Positions 1 to 11,389 of a stretch of DNA of 64,000 bases are shown here, one piece after another. The translations under genes and the position numbers were made by a program. The stretch comes from Mikania micrantha. Its lineage: Eukaryota; Streptophyta; Magnoliopsida; Asterales; Asteraceae. Each line of letters starts with the position of its first letter. Within the stretch, counting starts at the first letter, position 1. The notes under the pieces are model-generated. The model worked only from the letters and a program-made list of their open reading frames with translations, ran no database searches and was not told the DNA's origin. The stretch lies in assembly GCA_009363875.1 (NCBI GenBank), contig CM018681.1, positions 41,718,010 to 41,782,009 of the forward strand. The letters are read 5' to 3'.

Positions 1-1844
1 TCAACTGGGAGTGACAGTCAACTCATTTAATAAATGAATTTAAATTCATCAACATTATGGTCAACACTAAGTTAAACCAATATGCTCCTAATTTACACCC
101 ATTTGTTTTGGAAGTTTGTTCTCACAGATATCTTCACAATTGTCTGCCACTAACCAATACTTTGGCTGATTATCAATCAACCAGATCATTGCTAGTGCTC
201 TAAAATAGTTGTGGCTAGTTAATAGTAAAGTTTTGTCAATTTATCGTCACCCATGTGGCCGTTTACCAAACTTGACTGATGCGACCCTGTTACCGGTCAT
301 ACGATACATGCCAAATGAGATTCACATTGCGAATAACGTAACCACCTAGCTCACCGAAAGTTTGTCAAACTTATGATACCACTACGTTATCGTTGGTCCT
401 GGCCACTGCCACTTAATGGTAAACAAACTAAAAGAGACTTTATGCACTAGTATCCAAAACTGAAAAATGTTAATAGTGATATAATTGAACAGTTTCACTA
501 GCAACCACTCTCATGATACAAGTTCTCATATTTTGTCATTCACTCAATGAAATAAGTTCTCACAATTTGACATTTAACCATAATCCCGTTTTAAGAGCTT
601 TAACATAGTTAATACATGGTGATAAAATATTAAGTTTAAATGTCTTGAAATCTTATGGAATCAATACCACTTAATCAATTCTACAATCATCATCACTGTA
701 TAATGTACTTGATACACACTCAAAATGTAATCTCAGGAAAATACGTTTTATTCTAACGGAACATGTAGTTGTTAGAAATTATTTTAGGTTTGCTAGTAAT
801 CCAATATATGAACATATAGGGATACCCTAGATGTCCCTGAATATTTAGCATAATAGTTTTAAAACCCCACATCCACTTGTAATCATAGCATAATAAATTG
901 TAAAACCTTACATACAACTTACATTCATAATAAATTATACAAGCATGCTTCTCAGCCCCACAGTTTTAAATCAAAAAGATTTGAAAAGGTACAATGAGCT
1001 TACTTGTGGTGTGTAAGATTGTTGACTTACTTCATTAATGTTCACGCTCGTTGTTTGTAGATGGATTGTATTCAACTTGTGTTTCATTGGTTGGTGTTCA
1101 ATATTGTTAGCATTCACACTTGTTAAAAGTCGTGTTTAAGGTTTGATGAGTAACTAAGTGTTTAGACTAAGTGACCTATTACTTATCTAGTGTGTTACTA
1201 GATTTGTAGTCTATGTGGTCTTATTAGATTACTCTTAACTACCCAACTAAACTCATTTCAAAAGAACTTATGTTTAAGTTCGTAAAGAAAACTCAACTAG
1301 TTATAAATTTACATTTGGTTATAAAAGAAAGTTAAACATATTTTTATTAAAACTCTTTTTTAATGATGTCGTGATAATAAATCATGTTTTTAACTTATAA
1401 AACTCCTAACCCTATGATAATATTTAAGACATTTTGATAAAACACTATAATTAGGTTGTAAAATCTTAGGTTTATACATTTAGCTTTAAGAAATAACCTT
1501 CATGATTGGTTTTGGAAACCTTTAAACTCAATTATGTTATCAGTCTTTGTAATACTACCTTTTCTTTCAAGAAGTCTTTGTTGTTGGTTTTTATCTACCA
1601 AACCAACTTAACAAACCTTATGGTTATTAACCCTTAGGGTTTTAAAAGTGTTTTAAACAAGTATTAGACTTTTAAATTATAAAATTATAGGAGTTTGAAG
1701 AACTTTGAATTTGATTAACACCTTGGAAACCCTAACAACCCCTTTACCGATACTATCATCTTCAACTCAACTATATGATCTTGCTTCCAATTAAATTTAG
1801 TTAGTTCTCAACCCAATTCACTTGGATTACATTATTGAAATTAG

Positions 1845-2300
1845 TATCGGTAGTATTAAGTACTTAGTTTTAGCGACGAACTTATTAATATCGACATAAG
1901 TGCTGGTCCTCTTCGGTCGACATTAACAGTATCGACCTTTGCTTGAAATTTGTAAATCAAATTCATTATTTGGTAATATCGATGAATCTTGAGTTTACTA
2001 AACTTGGATTGGATTAACTTATGAATCGCAACAAGACTCCAATAGTATCTATGGCCTTGACAATGGTTAAAACATCCCAAGTAGGGACTGTGGATACTAG
2101 TAGTATTGGCAGTCCCTTATTGTCGATACTAGCCTCCGATCCTATCAATATCAATGGAGTTAATGTCCCAGCTGCTTGGCTTGTCGAGACTATCAATGTC
2201 GACAAAGGGTAGGTGAATTTGATCCATCAAACAAAATAGGTTCGATGGACCCATCGATACTAACCTCCCCAGCAACTTTTGCGTCCATACTATCCACATC
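1845..2300. repeat. Degenerate TCGA-core short-repeat array in LTR
   Basis: Motifs of the type ATCGACA, TCGATA and GTCGAC recur irregularly over about 450 bp between the donor-1 and donor-2 blocks of the antisense LTR. The equivalent place in every other chromovirus LTR here holds an array with a different CG-containing unit. It also produces overlapping spurious ORFs on both strands. Confidence 0.5.
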
Positions 2301-2877
2301 CCCATTCAACCATTCTTAACCCACAAAAACTTGATTGTAATGTAATCCAAACATTCTATGTTCATTTCCATGCAACACCTATGTGATATGAAGGATTAAA
2401 AACCAGTTCTGAGTCCTTGCATTCCGGTTTTGACAAAAAAACCTAAAAACCAAAATGTTGTCTTGATCTTTACCTCGATTCGAGTTGTCTTAGCTCCGAT
2501 TTGTTTTACATCCTTGTTCTACTCCTTGAGAGGGTCTTTGGACACCAAGAACTACAAATTTGGTGGTGATTTGCTTAGGTTGAGTGTTATGGTTCTAGAG
2601 AGAGAGAGAGAGTACAGAGAAGGAGGAGAAATTTCAGCTTTTAGAGAGAGAAAGAGAAGCTGAAAATTAGAGGGAAAGAGGAGAAAAGATCTTTTATAGT
2701 CTGTTTAATTTTACACGTATTGGGTCTCGATCGGTTTCATTTAAAACACGTTATTTGGGACCATCATTTGTACGTATTATAATTTTATAAAATTGGATTT
2801 TATTTAAACATTTTAGGTTATGATTCCTGACAAATATTATTTTATTTCATTTTTATTATTTTAAAGTTCTAAAACAT

Positions 2878-2897
2878 TTATTTATTTATTTATTTTG
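2878..2897. repeat. TTTA microsatellite
   Basis: Five or so perfect TTTA units in the A/T-rich tail of the antisense LTR fragment. Confidence 0.7.
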
Positions 2898-2920
2898 TCA
2901 TTTTTATTATTTTAAAGTTC

Positions 2921-3012
2921 TAAGGTGGGTGGTAAAAAGTGGGTTTAACACTTCTTGAAGAACCTGAGGAGAGAAGGTGGGAACAATGGAAGTGGATGGA
3001 GTGTTACAGGGA
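2921..3012. other. Unassigned spacer before element A
   Basis: About 90 bp that match neither the antisense LTR to the left nor element A. It contains GTTACA at 3003-3008, which could be an LTR edge, but the flanking sequence does not match other LTR starts here. Nothing else is recognised. Confidence 0.3.
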
Positions 3013-3658
3013 CCTTCTGTAACATCAGTGTCTGAACCGTAGTCAGAACAGTAACCGTACAGTAGATCAGGTATGAAAGTATGTCTATTAGTTGTTGTTC
3101 GATGTTCAATACGAAATTATTACGAATTTATTACAGAAACATATTGTGAAACAATAGTTAACCGTCAGAATCATGTCTGAAAATACGAATCTAAGTTGTG
3201 TATGATGGTTAGGAATTTATTAGTTATAAATATATGTGAGGTTATACAGAACAAAACAATAACAGACGTCGTTATGTGAATATTAAACAGAAGGAGTATT
3301 CATGTGGTTAACAATTCGCACAAATATATCTATAAGTTTAACGTTCTGAATGATGTCTAATAATTTGAAAATCAAATCGAAAAGTATGGTTATCATCGTG
3401 TTCGTACGGGTAACGATCCGAACGAATACACGCGAGAACCGTACGATTCGATTAAACAATTAAATTAAATAAAATGATTTTAGAATTTTAAATAATAAAT
3501 AAAAAGGTAATTAGTTAATTTATTAAGGATTACGGCCTAAATTAAATTAGAAAATTTATTCTTATAATCGTATCGTATCGTTTCGTTACGAAAAAACCGA
3601 AAACCGACGTCTCTGCGCAAGAACCAAACAACCGAAACGAACACGAACCAATACGGGG

Positions 3659-3666
3659 TATAAAAA
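3659..3666 (+). promoter_or_regulatory. TATA box of element A 5' LTR
   Basis: TATAAAAA in a C/G-rich context, followed by pyrimidine-rich leader sequence. The 3' LTR has CATAAAAA at the same place (14884-14891), a one-base loss. Confidence 0.6.
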
Positions 3667-4939
3667 CCCATACAAGCATTTAATCCTTCATTTAATTTTC
3701 CACCAACCCTTTTACTCTCTTAATTTTCTGATTTCTACTCTCTCTCTAAAATATCACCATAAAAACCTTCATAAATCCTTCATTTCTTCCTTTCCAATAA
3801 ATAACATCGCCAAGAACACCATTTATGGCCAAGAAATATATAATTCATTATATTACATCTTTCCTTATGAGGTTTACAATCATGTAATCCGAAATGGCAT
3901 AAAAACGTGATTAGGTTTGGGTGCAATCGGGTTAAGGTGTTCCCATTTATATTACTTAAACTTTGGGTTAAAAACATAGGCAAACTTTAAAACATGTCAA
4001 AGGTTTAAAATTAAGTCATGTTTTGAACAACGTAACAAAAAGGGTTTACTTTAACCAAGTATCGGAACGTTGACATTAAGATGTCAACAACCAATACTTG
4101 GAGTTTTCATTCAACTTGACGTTCAATTGAGCTGTTCAAATGAATAACTTAGTCGATAATTAATTCAATAAGGAGCAAGAATCAAGAAGGGTAACAAGAA
4201 CTATTAAGGGATTTAGTGATTAACCTACTTGGGTTAACTTACATGTTTAACTCGTACGTTTCATAAAAATAACTTATATTTTATTAAAATATAATGATTT
4301 ATAATTTATAACCATAGTTTTATAAGAACCACTATAACTTGAACTATTAAAATGTTTAATATAACTTAGATGATTTTCTAAAACATAAATTTTATAATAC
4401 AATAAGTTTATAAATGGTGGTTTACAAAAAGGTTATGTCTTTTATTAATGTAAAATTTATATAAATAAGATTAATCCTTTATCAATTAAGGGATAAGGGT
4501 TCATAAGGGGTACATAACTAGAAAACTTAGAGAAATGCTAGTAACACATTAGTAAAAATATAGGACACATAGTTGCACCTCAAGACCAAACCACTACATA
4601 TACGTCAAATCTAAATACTTATCGTATTCGAATCATAATAAATCAACTCAGGTGCTGAAGATACATAGGCTACAATTAACAAGCACGCATATCTTTCGTG
4701 ATTCAATTGTATAGCAACACAGGTGAGTTTATTTTCCATTTTCTTAAATCATTTTGTTTTATAAACGCGGAGCTGATAAGCATGAGTAAATTATTTCATT
4801 GGATTATATTTTACTTAAATGTTTTTAAATTCTATATGTTTTGTATGTATAAATGATATCCTATATCATGTCTAGGTAAATTTTTATGCAGGTTTTTCTA
4901 AGCTTATCTACTTTTAACATAAGTGGGTATTGAGTTAAA

Positions 4940-5300
4940 GTAAACATTTCAACAAGTCAAACGGAACTATTTTGACGAAACATGTGCGTGTGTTCTACGA
5001 ATCAAACGAAACTATTTTGACGAAACAAGTGCGTGTGTTCAACGAATCAAACGAAACAATTTTTACGAAACTAATATTCGATGTTCAACGAACCAAGTGT
5101 TCGACGATCAACGAATCAAGAGTAATTTATTCAACGAATCTAGTATTCAATGATCAACGAATCAAGTACATCTTGCAATGAAACTAGACGAATCAATAAA
5201 TCATTTTCAGGGGAAAATCTGGGAACTATTAAAGATAATATGTGCCAACGAATCTGTACGAATCAAGAACGAATCTAGACGAATCAAGAACGAATCAATA
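4940..5300 (+). repeat. CGAA-rich tandem repeat (array 2) in 5' LTR of A
   Basis: Repeats built on ACGAAACTA, GTGCGTGTGTTC and ACGAATCAA with a period near 45 bp, decaying into ACGAATC units. The same array is at 16755-17160 in the 3' LTR with a different copy number. It lies between donor 2 and the acceptor. Confidence 0.75.
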
Positions 5301-6839
5301 AAATCTTATATTTTAAAAGATGCCCTAGCTAGATTGATTGATCATAGGTCACATGTTTGATAATAGTTACAGAATCCCCTAACTTCTAAGAACCTTTGAT
5401 TGTTATACAAGTCTACTCGAGTATGACCAAGGCCCAATCATTAGGAATTAGCTTTTAATTAAATGTTTTTTATTAATTTATTTAAACATTTTAATTAACA
5501 ACTCCCACATTTTCCCACATTTGCTATGGTGTTGTTGTGTGTGTTGACGAACTAACGAAATAATGTTTTGATGAAACTAACGAATCAAGTGTTTTGACGA
5601 ATCTAACAGAACAAGAGTATTGACGAAACTAACGAAACAGGTGTGATGATGGTTGAGGGTGAAACGCTTAATTGTCATTAACAACAATATGTTATGTGGT
5701 TCGGCATGTGGTCGGCTGGTTGTCACACCCCAAGCAGGCGGGGTTGGATCGGATTCCCTGTCGGGTGGAAGGTTCCCGGGGCACGATATCGTGAGTGATA
5801 ATCGTGATGATCAGATTGTTTACATTGCACATGATATATATAACGAGAAAATGCTAAATAAAATAGAATTACAAAGTTAAATTACATCAGTCATAATTTA
5901 ACGATGTAAATCTACTATCAACATCATAATTCATCTATCTTGTATCTGCACAAGATTTTCAAAATATTCTGTAATGATGTTCCAAAAATATATGCAGGTC
6001 CAAAATACTAGGTCTTCTATCAGAAATCCTAGCCCACAAGCATTAGCTTCTTAATTGACCTGTTCGTCACATGAGAAGTCATGCAAAAATAAAATCAACA
6101 CATGGTTGGTGAGTTAATATAGTTTAGTATCTGGAAATAGCTTTGTAACCCTTTTTCGGTAAAAACCCTAACCTCATTAACTTCACCTGTAATATCCAGT
6201 TCGGTATGCTTATATATAGGGCATACAAAAGGGTCGAGCCTACAACCCGCCCAGACGCCATCACACCATATACTGAACCACATATGACATTGTTGTTAAT
6301 GATAATTAAGCATTTTTACCCACCATTCACTTCCTTTCAACCATAGTTCTAATGTAAAAACAAAACATTTGTTAAACCCTCGGGTAACAAATTTAATCTC
6401 ATTAACACCACCTGCAATATCCAATTCGGTATGCTTATATATAGGGCATATGTAGGGTCGAACTTACCGCCCGCCCAGCCAACATCCCACCACATACTAA
6501 ATCACATATGGCAGTGCTATTAATGATAATTAGTCATTTTACCCCCATCACTAACTCACTAGTTCTTCAGTTCTTTGTTCCTGTAAATACAACACTTTGG
6601 AATCTCTATTGATTCCTTAAGTTCATCACACAATAATGATCAACCACAACATTTGTAGGAACAATTTAATAAATTCTTAGTCAAATAAATAACATAAACA
6701 TTTAATAAAATCTAAGACCTAATGACTGGGCCTTGGTCAACTCGAGTAGACTAATCTAGCAATCAGGGTTCTTAGTAGTAAAGGAGATCTGTAAATCTCA
6801 TCAAACATGGGACCTATAATCAATTAGTCTAGCTAGGAC

Positions 6840-7240
6840 ATCTTTTGATATATAGGCTATTATAGTTCTTTAGACCGTCCATAGTTCGTATAGTTCTTTA
6901 GTTCTTTGGCACATGTTAACTTTGAGCATTTCCCAGATGTTCCTCAAAACAGTTAGGGAATACTGTAAATATCATCAGACATGCGTCTCATATTCGATCA
7001 GTTTAGCTAGGACATCTTTCAAACCTGAGAATGGCACATGTTATCTTTGATATTTCCCAGTCAGACCCTTGAAATAGTTCTTTGTACTTAGTTATTTGAA
7101 ATAGATCGTTAGTTCTTTGACAACACAACCTCGAAAATAGTTCTTTGATTAGTCTGTTAGTTCTTTGAAATAGACCTTTGAAAATAGTTCTTTAGTTCGT
7201 TGAAAATAGTTCTTTGAAAATAGTTCTTTGATTTGACACA
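6840..7240 (-). repeat. Degenerate ATAGTTCTTTGAAA repeat (array 2)
   Basis: The unit GTTCTTTGAAAATA recurs many times with small changes. The same block is at about 18410-18800 in the next antisense LTR. It lies between donor 2 and the acceptor. Confidence 0.7.
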
Positions 7241-8389
7241 GTTATATACCTGTATTGAATATATAACTTATCTTGAAATCCTGTAAAAAGTATACCCAGA
7301 TAGATTATAGGATAACAATTCCACATATAAAACATATGTTAAGTAAAATCATTTAATTAAATATAATCTTGCGAAAATAATTTATGCATGCTTATCAGCC
7401 CCGCGTTTGAAAACAAAACATTTAGAAAAGGGGCAATGAACTCACCTGTGCTGCTGGGCAAATGATCTACCGCAAAATGCGCACTCGTTGTCGTATCTTA
7501 AGTTTCTTTGGTTCCTGAGTTGTTTTAAAAGAATTCGAATTCGATAAGTATACGTATTAGTCGTCAAATATAGGGTTTGGTCTCAACGTGCAACTAAGTG
7601 TCTTGTATTACTAATGTGCTACTAAGTTTTCATCTAACTAGTCTATCTTAGATACTCTTTAGCAACCCAAATCCCATACTTCATTATTACAAGTTCTTAA
7701 TTAAACTGTTTTTAATTTAATTCATGTTAAGTTAAACACTTTAACTTCTTTTATTAAAATAACTTAAGTTATTTGGAAGAAAGCTCAATTATTGTGATGG
7801 GCTTGGGTTAATCCCCTTGGACTAACCTTGGGGCCAATTACTAGTTCTTGGTTTCACAATGTTTCTTGCTCAACATCTTTGAATAACTCGTCCTAGGTAA
7901 TTCAAGTGAATTGCTTAGACTAGTCACGCGTTCTCATAACTCGTCTAAGTGTTACGAGTCATTCGTGAGAATAACACCAACACACTAGGCTTAGGGTCTT
8001 TGTTTCTCGATAGATTTCTGGTGTGTTGATCCCAAAAGATGATGACCTTTATGTATAGGTTACAACGTGATTTATGAAAAACTCCCTTTACTAAAACACT
8101 ACTATAGGTTTCAATGGATGACCCATGTAATTTACCCCATCTCCATTGAAATGACTACCTTAGTCATTTAAATGGAGTTTAGTTTCCCCCATAGTTGATT
8201 TCACACAAGGAAATCCTAATATCATTCCCTCCCATGCATGCACCTACATGAAAGTTCCCCATGCACACACCAAATGAATCCATGCATGCATACACACACA
8301 CCCATTCCAACCTATAGTTGAGGGTGCTTAGTCTGCCACCTAGGTTTTCCTACAAGTAAACCAAGGCCCGACTGATGTACCCGAACCAC

Positions 8390-8650
8390 AAGTGCTTGGG
8401 CCGAAAGGGTTGAGGGCCGAAGGTAGCCCAATCGAAAGGCCATGCTCGAATGGAGACCACCGAATGCAGGTGCTGGGTCGACGAATGGGGGCATGGTCGA
8501 ATGGCATGGGCGGAACGAATGGGGCATGGCCGAATGGGTCTTGGTTCGGGCGAAGCAGGGCTGGCCGAAAGGGGAGCCTTAGTCATTCGGCGAATGCGGT
8601 TTAAAGCTCATTCGGTGAGCTGGTTCTTGGGTCATCCGGCCAATCGAGAT
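8390..8650 (-). repeat. CGAATGG/GGTCGAA short-repeat array (array 1)
   Basis: CGAATGG, GGCCGAA and TTCGGC motifs recur every 10-20 bp, in a locally G+C-rich patch between donor 1 and donor 2. Overlapping ORFs on both strands here are by-products of the repeats. Confidence 0.6.
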
Positions 8651-10272
8651 CTATCAGATGCAGCCATGACTTGTGGGGCTAAAACACCAAGGGTTGTCAT
8701 GTTGGTTGTTCCTACAACATCCTAAGTATATTTTAAGTGATTTCCTAAGGTTCTTGAGGGTGTTAGCCGGAAACATGGGGTGGTCGAACTTAGGGTTATT
8801 GAAACACCAAAACCGAACACAAATCGTGGGTTTACCTCGAATCAGATTGATTGAAGCCTAGATCTGTTGTACTTTCGAGTTTTGCATGATGTAGTGGTCG
8901 TTTTGACACCAAGATCTACGAAATTGTTGGAGAAATGGATGAGTTATGGTGGTAGATTTCTAGAGAGAGAGAAGAGAGAAAACTCCGAATTTGGGGTTTG
9001 AATTTTGGTTGGTGAGGGTGAAAGATGGCATTCATTTCCATCAGTAAATACCCGAGTTCGTTCGGGTTCGTTCGGTTTTGCTCGGTTTCGCGTAAAAGCG
9101 TCGTTTCTGTTTCGTTTTCGCGACGAGCGTCTCAGTTTTAAAGATAGATTTTAATAAATTAATTTAGGTTATGATTCCTAATAAATTAACTAAATATCTT
9201 TTATTTATTTTAAATTTTCAGAAATATCTAATTAATAGTTTGAAATCGAATCGTTCAGTCATCGCGCGTATTCGTTCGAATCGTCACCCGTAAGAACACT
9301 GCGATAACTACACTTTTCAATATGATTTTCTAATTATTGGACATCGTTCAAAACGTTAAAATTTCAGATATATTCGTACAGATCGTCACCTATACGAATA
9401 ATCCGTCAATTTAGCATTCACGTAACAACATCCGAGTGTTTTGTTCTTTTAAGCCTCACATACGTTTATACATAATAAAATCCTAACACATAATCACATG
9501 ATGGTTCTGTAACGTCAGATATTTATCTGACTGATGAACCATATTTCTGGGTTTTGTTTCCCTGAAATGATTCTGAATTTGCTATTTGATAACACGAAAT
9601 TATAATGATATATGAAATGGTTATGACATGTAATGAAAAACGTATAGTTCATACCTGATCACTGTTCAAGTTACTGTTGAGATCACTGTTCCGGTGACGT
9701 TTCCGGCACTGATGTTACACTAGCGGCTGGGCTGGCGGTAAGCTTGACCCTACGTATGCCATATATATAAGCATGCTTGACTGGATAGGATAGGTGGTTG
9801 TCGGTGAGGTTAAGGTTGTCATCCAGTCAGGTTTGTTCAAATTCATTTTCAATAACAAAACTATATGAACTCACCAACCATGTGTTGACTTTTGGTATCT
9901 TGCATGACTTCTCAGGTGACGAACATGTTTAAATTAAGAAGCTCATGCTTTTGACCAGGATGCCCAGATAGAGGACCTAGTATTTTGGATGTGCATAATG
10001 TTTGAACATCATTATTCATATTACTTTGTATATCTTTTACAGATACAAGATAGAAAATTTATGATGTTGATAGTAGATTTACATTGTCAAATTATGAACC
10101 GTACTGATATAATTGAACCTTGTAATTCTATTCCATTTAGTGCTTTCTCAATTTATATCATGTGTAATGTAAAAAATCTGATCATTTCGATTATCATTCC
10201 GATATCATACCTCGAGACCTTTCCGCCCGACGGGACATTCGATCCGGCCCGCCGGCTCGGGGTGTGACAAAT

Positions 10273-10284
10273 TGGTATCAGAGC
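10273..10284 (+). other. Primer binding site, initiator-Met tRNA (element A)
   Basis: TGGTATCAGAGC, complementary to the 3' end of plant initiator-Met tRNA, three bases after the LTR end. This is the start site for minus-strand cDNA synthesis. Confidence 0.9.
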
Positions 10285-10443
10285 AATGGTTATAGAGAAA
10301 CATATGTTATTTATTTAAATGGTTTGGCTTAGACTATAACCTAGGGACCCCTCATGTAGAGAATGTCGGACTTAGGAAATTATTTTCATGAGTTTATAGA
10401 TTGATAATAAATAGTAACCAGTAAATCTTCAGTGAAGATCAAA

Positions 10444-11220
10444 ATGTCACCGAGACGCCAAGCATCACCCCCTCCTTAACAAGGGACGGATCCAGCACCT
10501 GCTGCTCTGGCAACTTTGATTACTGAACAACTGGTTGCAGTTATCCCTGACATCATCACTCGAATCATGAATAGTGATGAGTATGCTAGGTACTCCCCAC
10601 AGGTCACTACATGGAAGAGGGAACTTGAGGAAAGTGGGTCCATTAAGAAATCTAAACGTCACCCTGCTAAAAGAGAAAAGGACACGTGAACTACACTGAA
10701 GCCACACCGATCAGTCAAATCATGCCAGGATTGACAACAAGATTTAGTGGTCATCATGAGGGAAAGGCCCCTCTCTGTTCAGCTTGTCACCATTACCACC
10801 GAGATGAGCTCCCATGTGTACAATGCACATGTTGTAGAAGGGTGGGTCACTGGTTGCAACAGTGCAGAGCACCAGTAGCCCCAGTTCTTCGTCAATACGC
10901 TCGTAAACATCCTTTATGTACTGAGTGTGGTTTTCACCATAATGAGAATAAGACGTGTAAATTCTGCCCGAACTGCGGAAAATACGGTCACTAGGTTCAA
11001 GCGTGTCGGGTAACTCCAACCCAAAAACAGAAGCAGAGAGTGAACACATCCACTTTTTCCTAACAGAAAAACAATTCCTACACATGCAGAATGCCCGGAC
11101 ACTTCGTAAGGGACTGCCCTAGAAGGATGCCTCTAATGGACGCAACAACTACCGAAGGATTGTTCGCCCAATCAGCTACTGATGCTCGCCCGGAGTCAGA
11201 TGACTCCATAGGTATGTTCA
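10444..11220 (+). pseudogene. Element A gag remnant (N-terminus plus zinc knuckles, capsid missing)
   Basis: Gag packages the element RNA into particles. An ATG at 10444 opens a frame beginning MSPRRQ that meets a TAA after eleven codons, then reads on to a TGA at 10687. A second frame (about 10686-10994) carries an internally duplicated cysteine/histidine unit (pattern C-x2-C...HH...PC-x2-C-x2-C...GH...C, then a second C-x2-C...HH...C-x2-C-x2-C...GH), and a last GHFVRDC knuckle lies near 11095-11130. The capsid region normally found between these parts is absent, as it is in element B. The unusual HH-containing double knuckle is known from gypsy Gag proteins of Asteraceae; that recollection is not checked. 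No product could work. Confidence 0.7.
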
Positions 11221-11389
11221 TTTCAGTGTTGTGTATTTAAGATATGCATTAGTATGCTAATTGGAACTGTAGAATCTGTTTTGGTTTTAGAAATAGTAAG
11301 CCAAGGAAATCAAAGGCTAAATTAGTACTAAATAGATGAAAGAAATTAGGATAACCATTATTTATATGTTATTTGGAAACTACTACCAT

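Larger units (their letters stand above)
1..2920 (-). repeat. Antisense chromovirus LTR fragment, cut by window edge
   Basis: This stretch has no gene. It matches, block by block, the antisense LTRs at 5721-9719 and 31089-35377. There is a satellite-like block near 290-410, a CAGCCCC block followed by a decayed splice donor near 950-1005, a leader-exon region with AGAGAG runs near 2590-2660, and the A/T-rich stretch after the leader near 2800. Read on the minus strand, this is the LTR from its middle towards its 5' end. The U3 dyad block found in the other copies is missing, so homology stops near 2920. Its 3' part lies outside the window. The short ORFs in it are on both strands and show no known domain. 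Family assignment is by comparison inside the window only. Confidence 0.7.
5721..9719 (-). mobile_element. Antisense solo LTR inside 5' LTR of element A
   Basis: Starts TGTCACACCCC and ends GATGTTACA, the reverse complement of a chromovirus LTR, with no PBS, PPT or coding region. It is therefore a solo LTR left by LTR-LTR recombination. The 3' LTR of A runs across the same point uninterrupted (about 17550). The flanking duplication is CTGGT (5716-5720) on the left and CTAGC (9720-9724) on the right; two mismatches suggest an old insertion. It shares its plan with the other LTRs: donor 1 (8834-8835, minus), array 8390-8650, donor 2 (7444-7445), array 6840-7240. The acceptor has changed from TTCTCAG to TTCTCAT. 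It is related to, but distinct from, element A's own LTR. Confidence 0.85.
3018..10269 (+). repeat. 5' LTR of element A (interrupted)
   Basis: Starts TGTAACATCAGTG and ends CTCGGGGTGTGACA just before the PBS. Without the nested solo LTR it is about 3.25 kb, against 3.85 kb for the 3' LTR. The main difference is a deletion of about 550 bp after 3799, where CTT-type microhomology joins sequence corresponding to about 15013 and 15565 of the 3' LTR. That deletion removed splice donor 1 and the first repeat array. A second deletion, near 3990, joins two TTTAAAACA repeats. Donor 2 (CAG/GTGAGT, about 4719-4725) and the acceptor TTCTCAG (about 9914) survive. Confidence 0.85.

Noticed and set aside
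2014..2212. Overlapping ORFs on both strands
   Set aside because: They lie in the TCGA-core array of an LTR; two-strand openness reflects base composition.
4972..5360. Repetitive ORFs of the RVFYESNETILTKQV type in the LTRs of A
   Set aside because: They arise from the 45-bp tandem repeat, a multiple of three, and have no leader, domain or conservation between the two LTRs beyond the repeat itself.
5721..9719. Reading this block as a DNA transposon because of its TGTCACACCCC and GATGTTACA ends
   Set aside because: The ends are the LTR termini TG...CA of a family seen with PBS and PPT elsewhere in the window, and there is no terminal inverted repeat beyond the usual short LTR ends.
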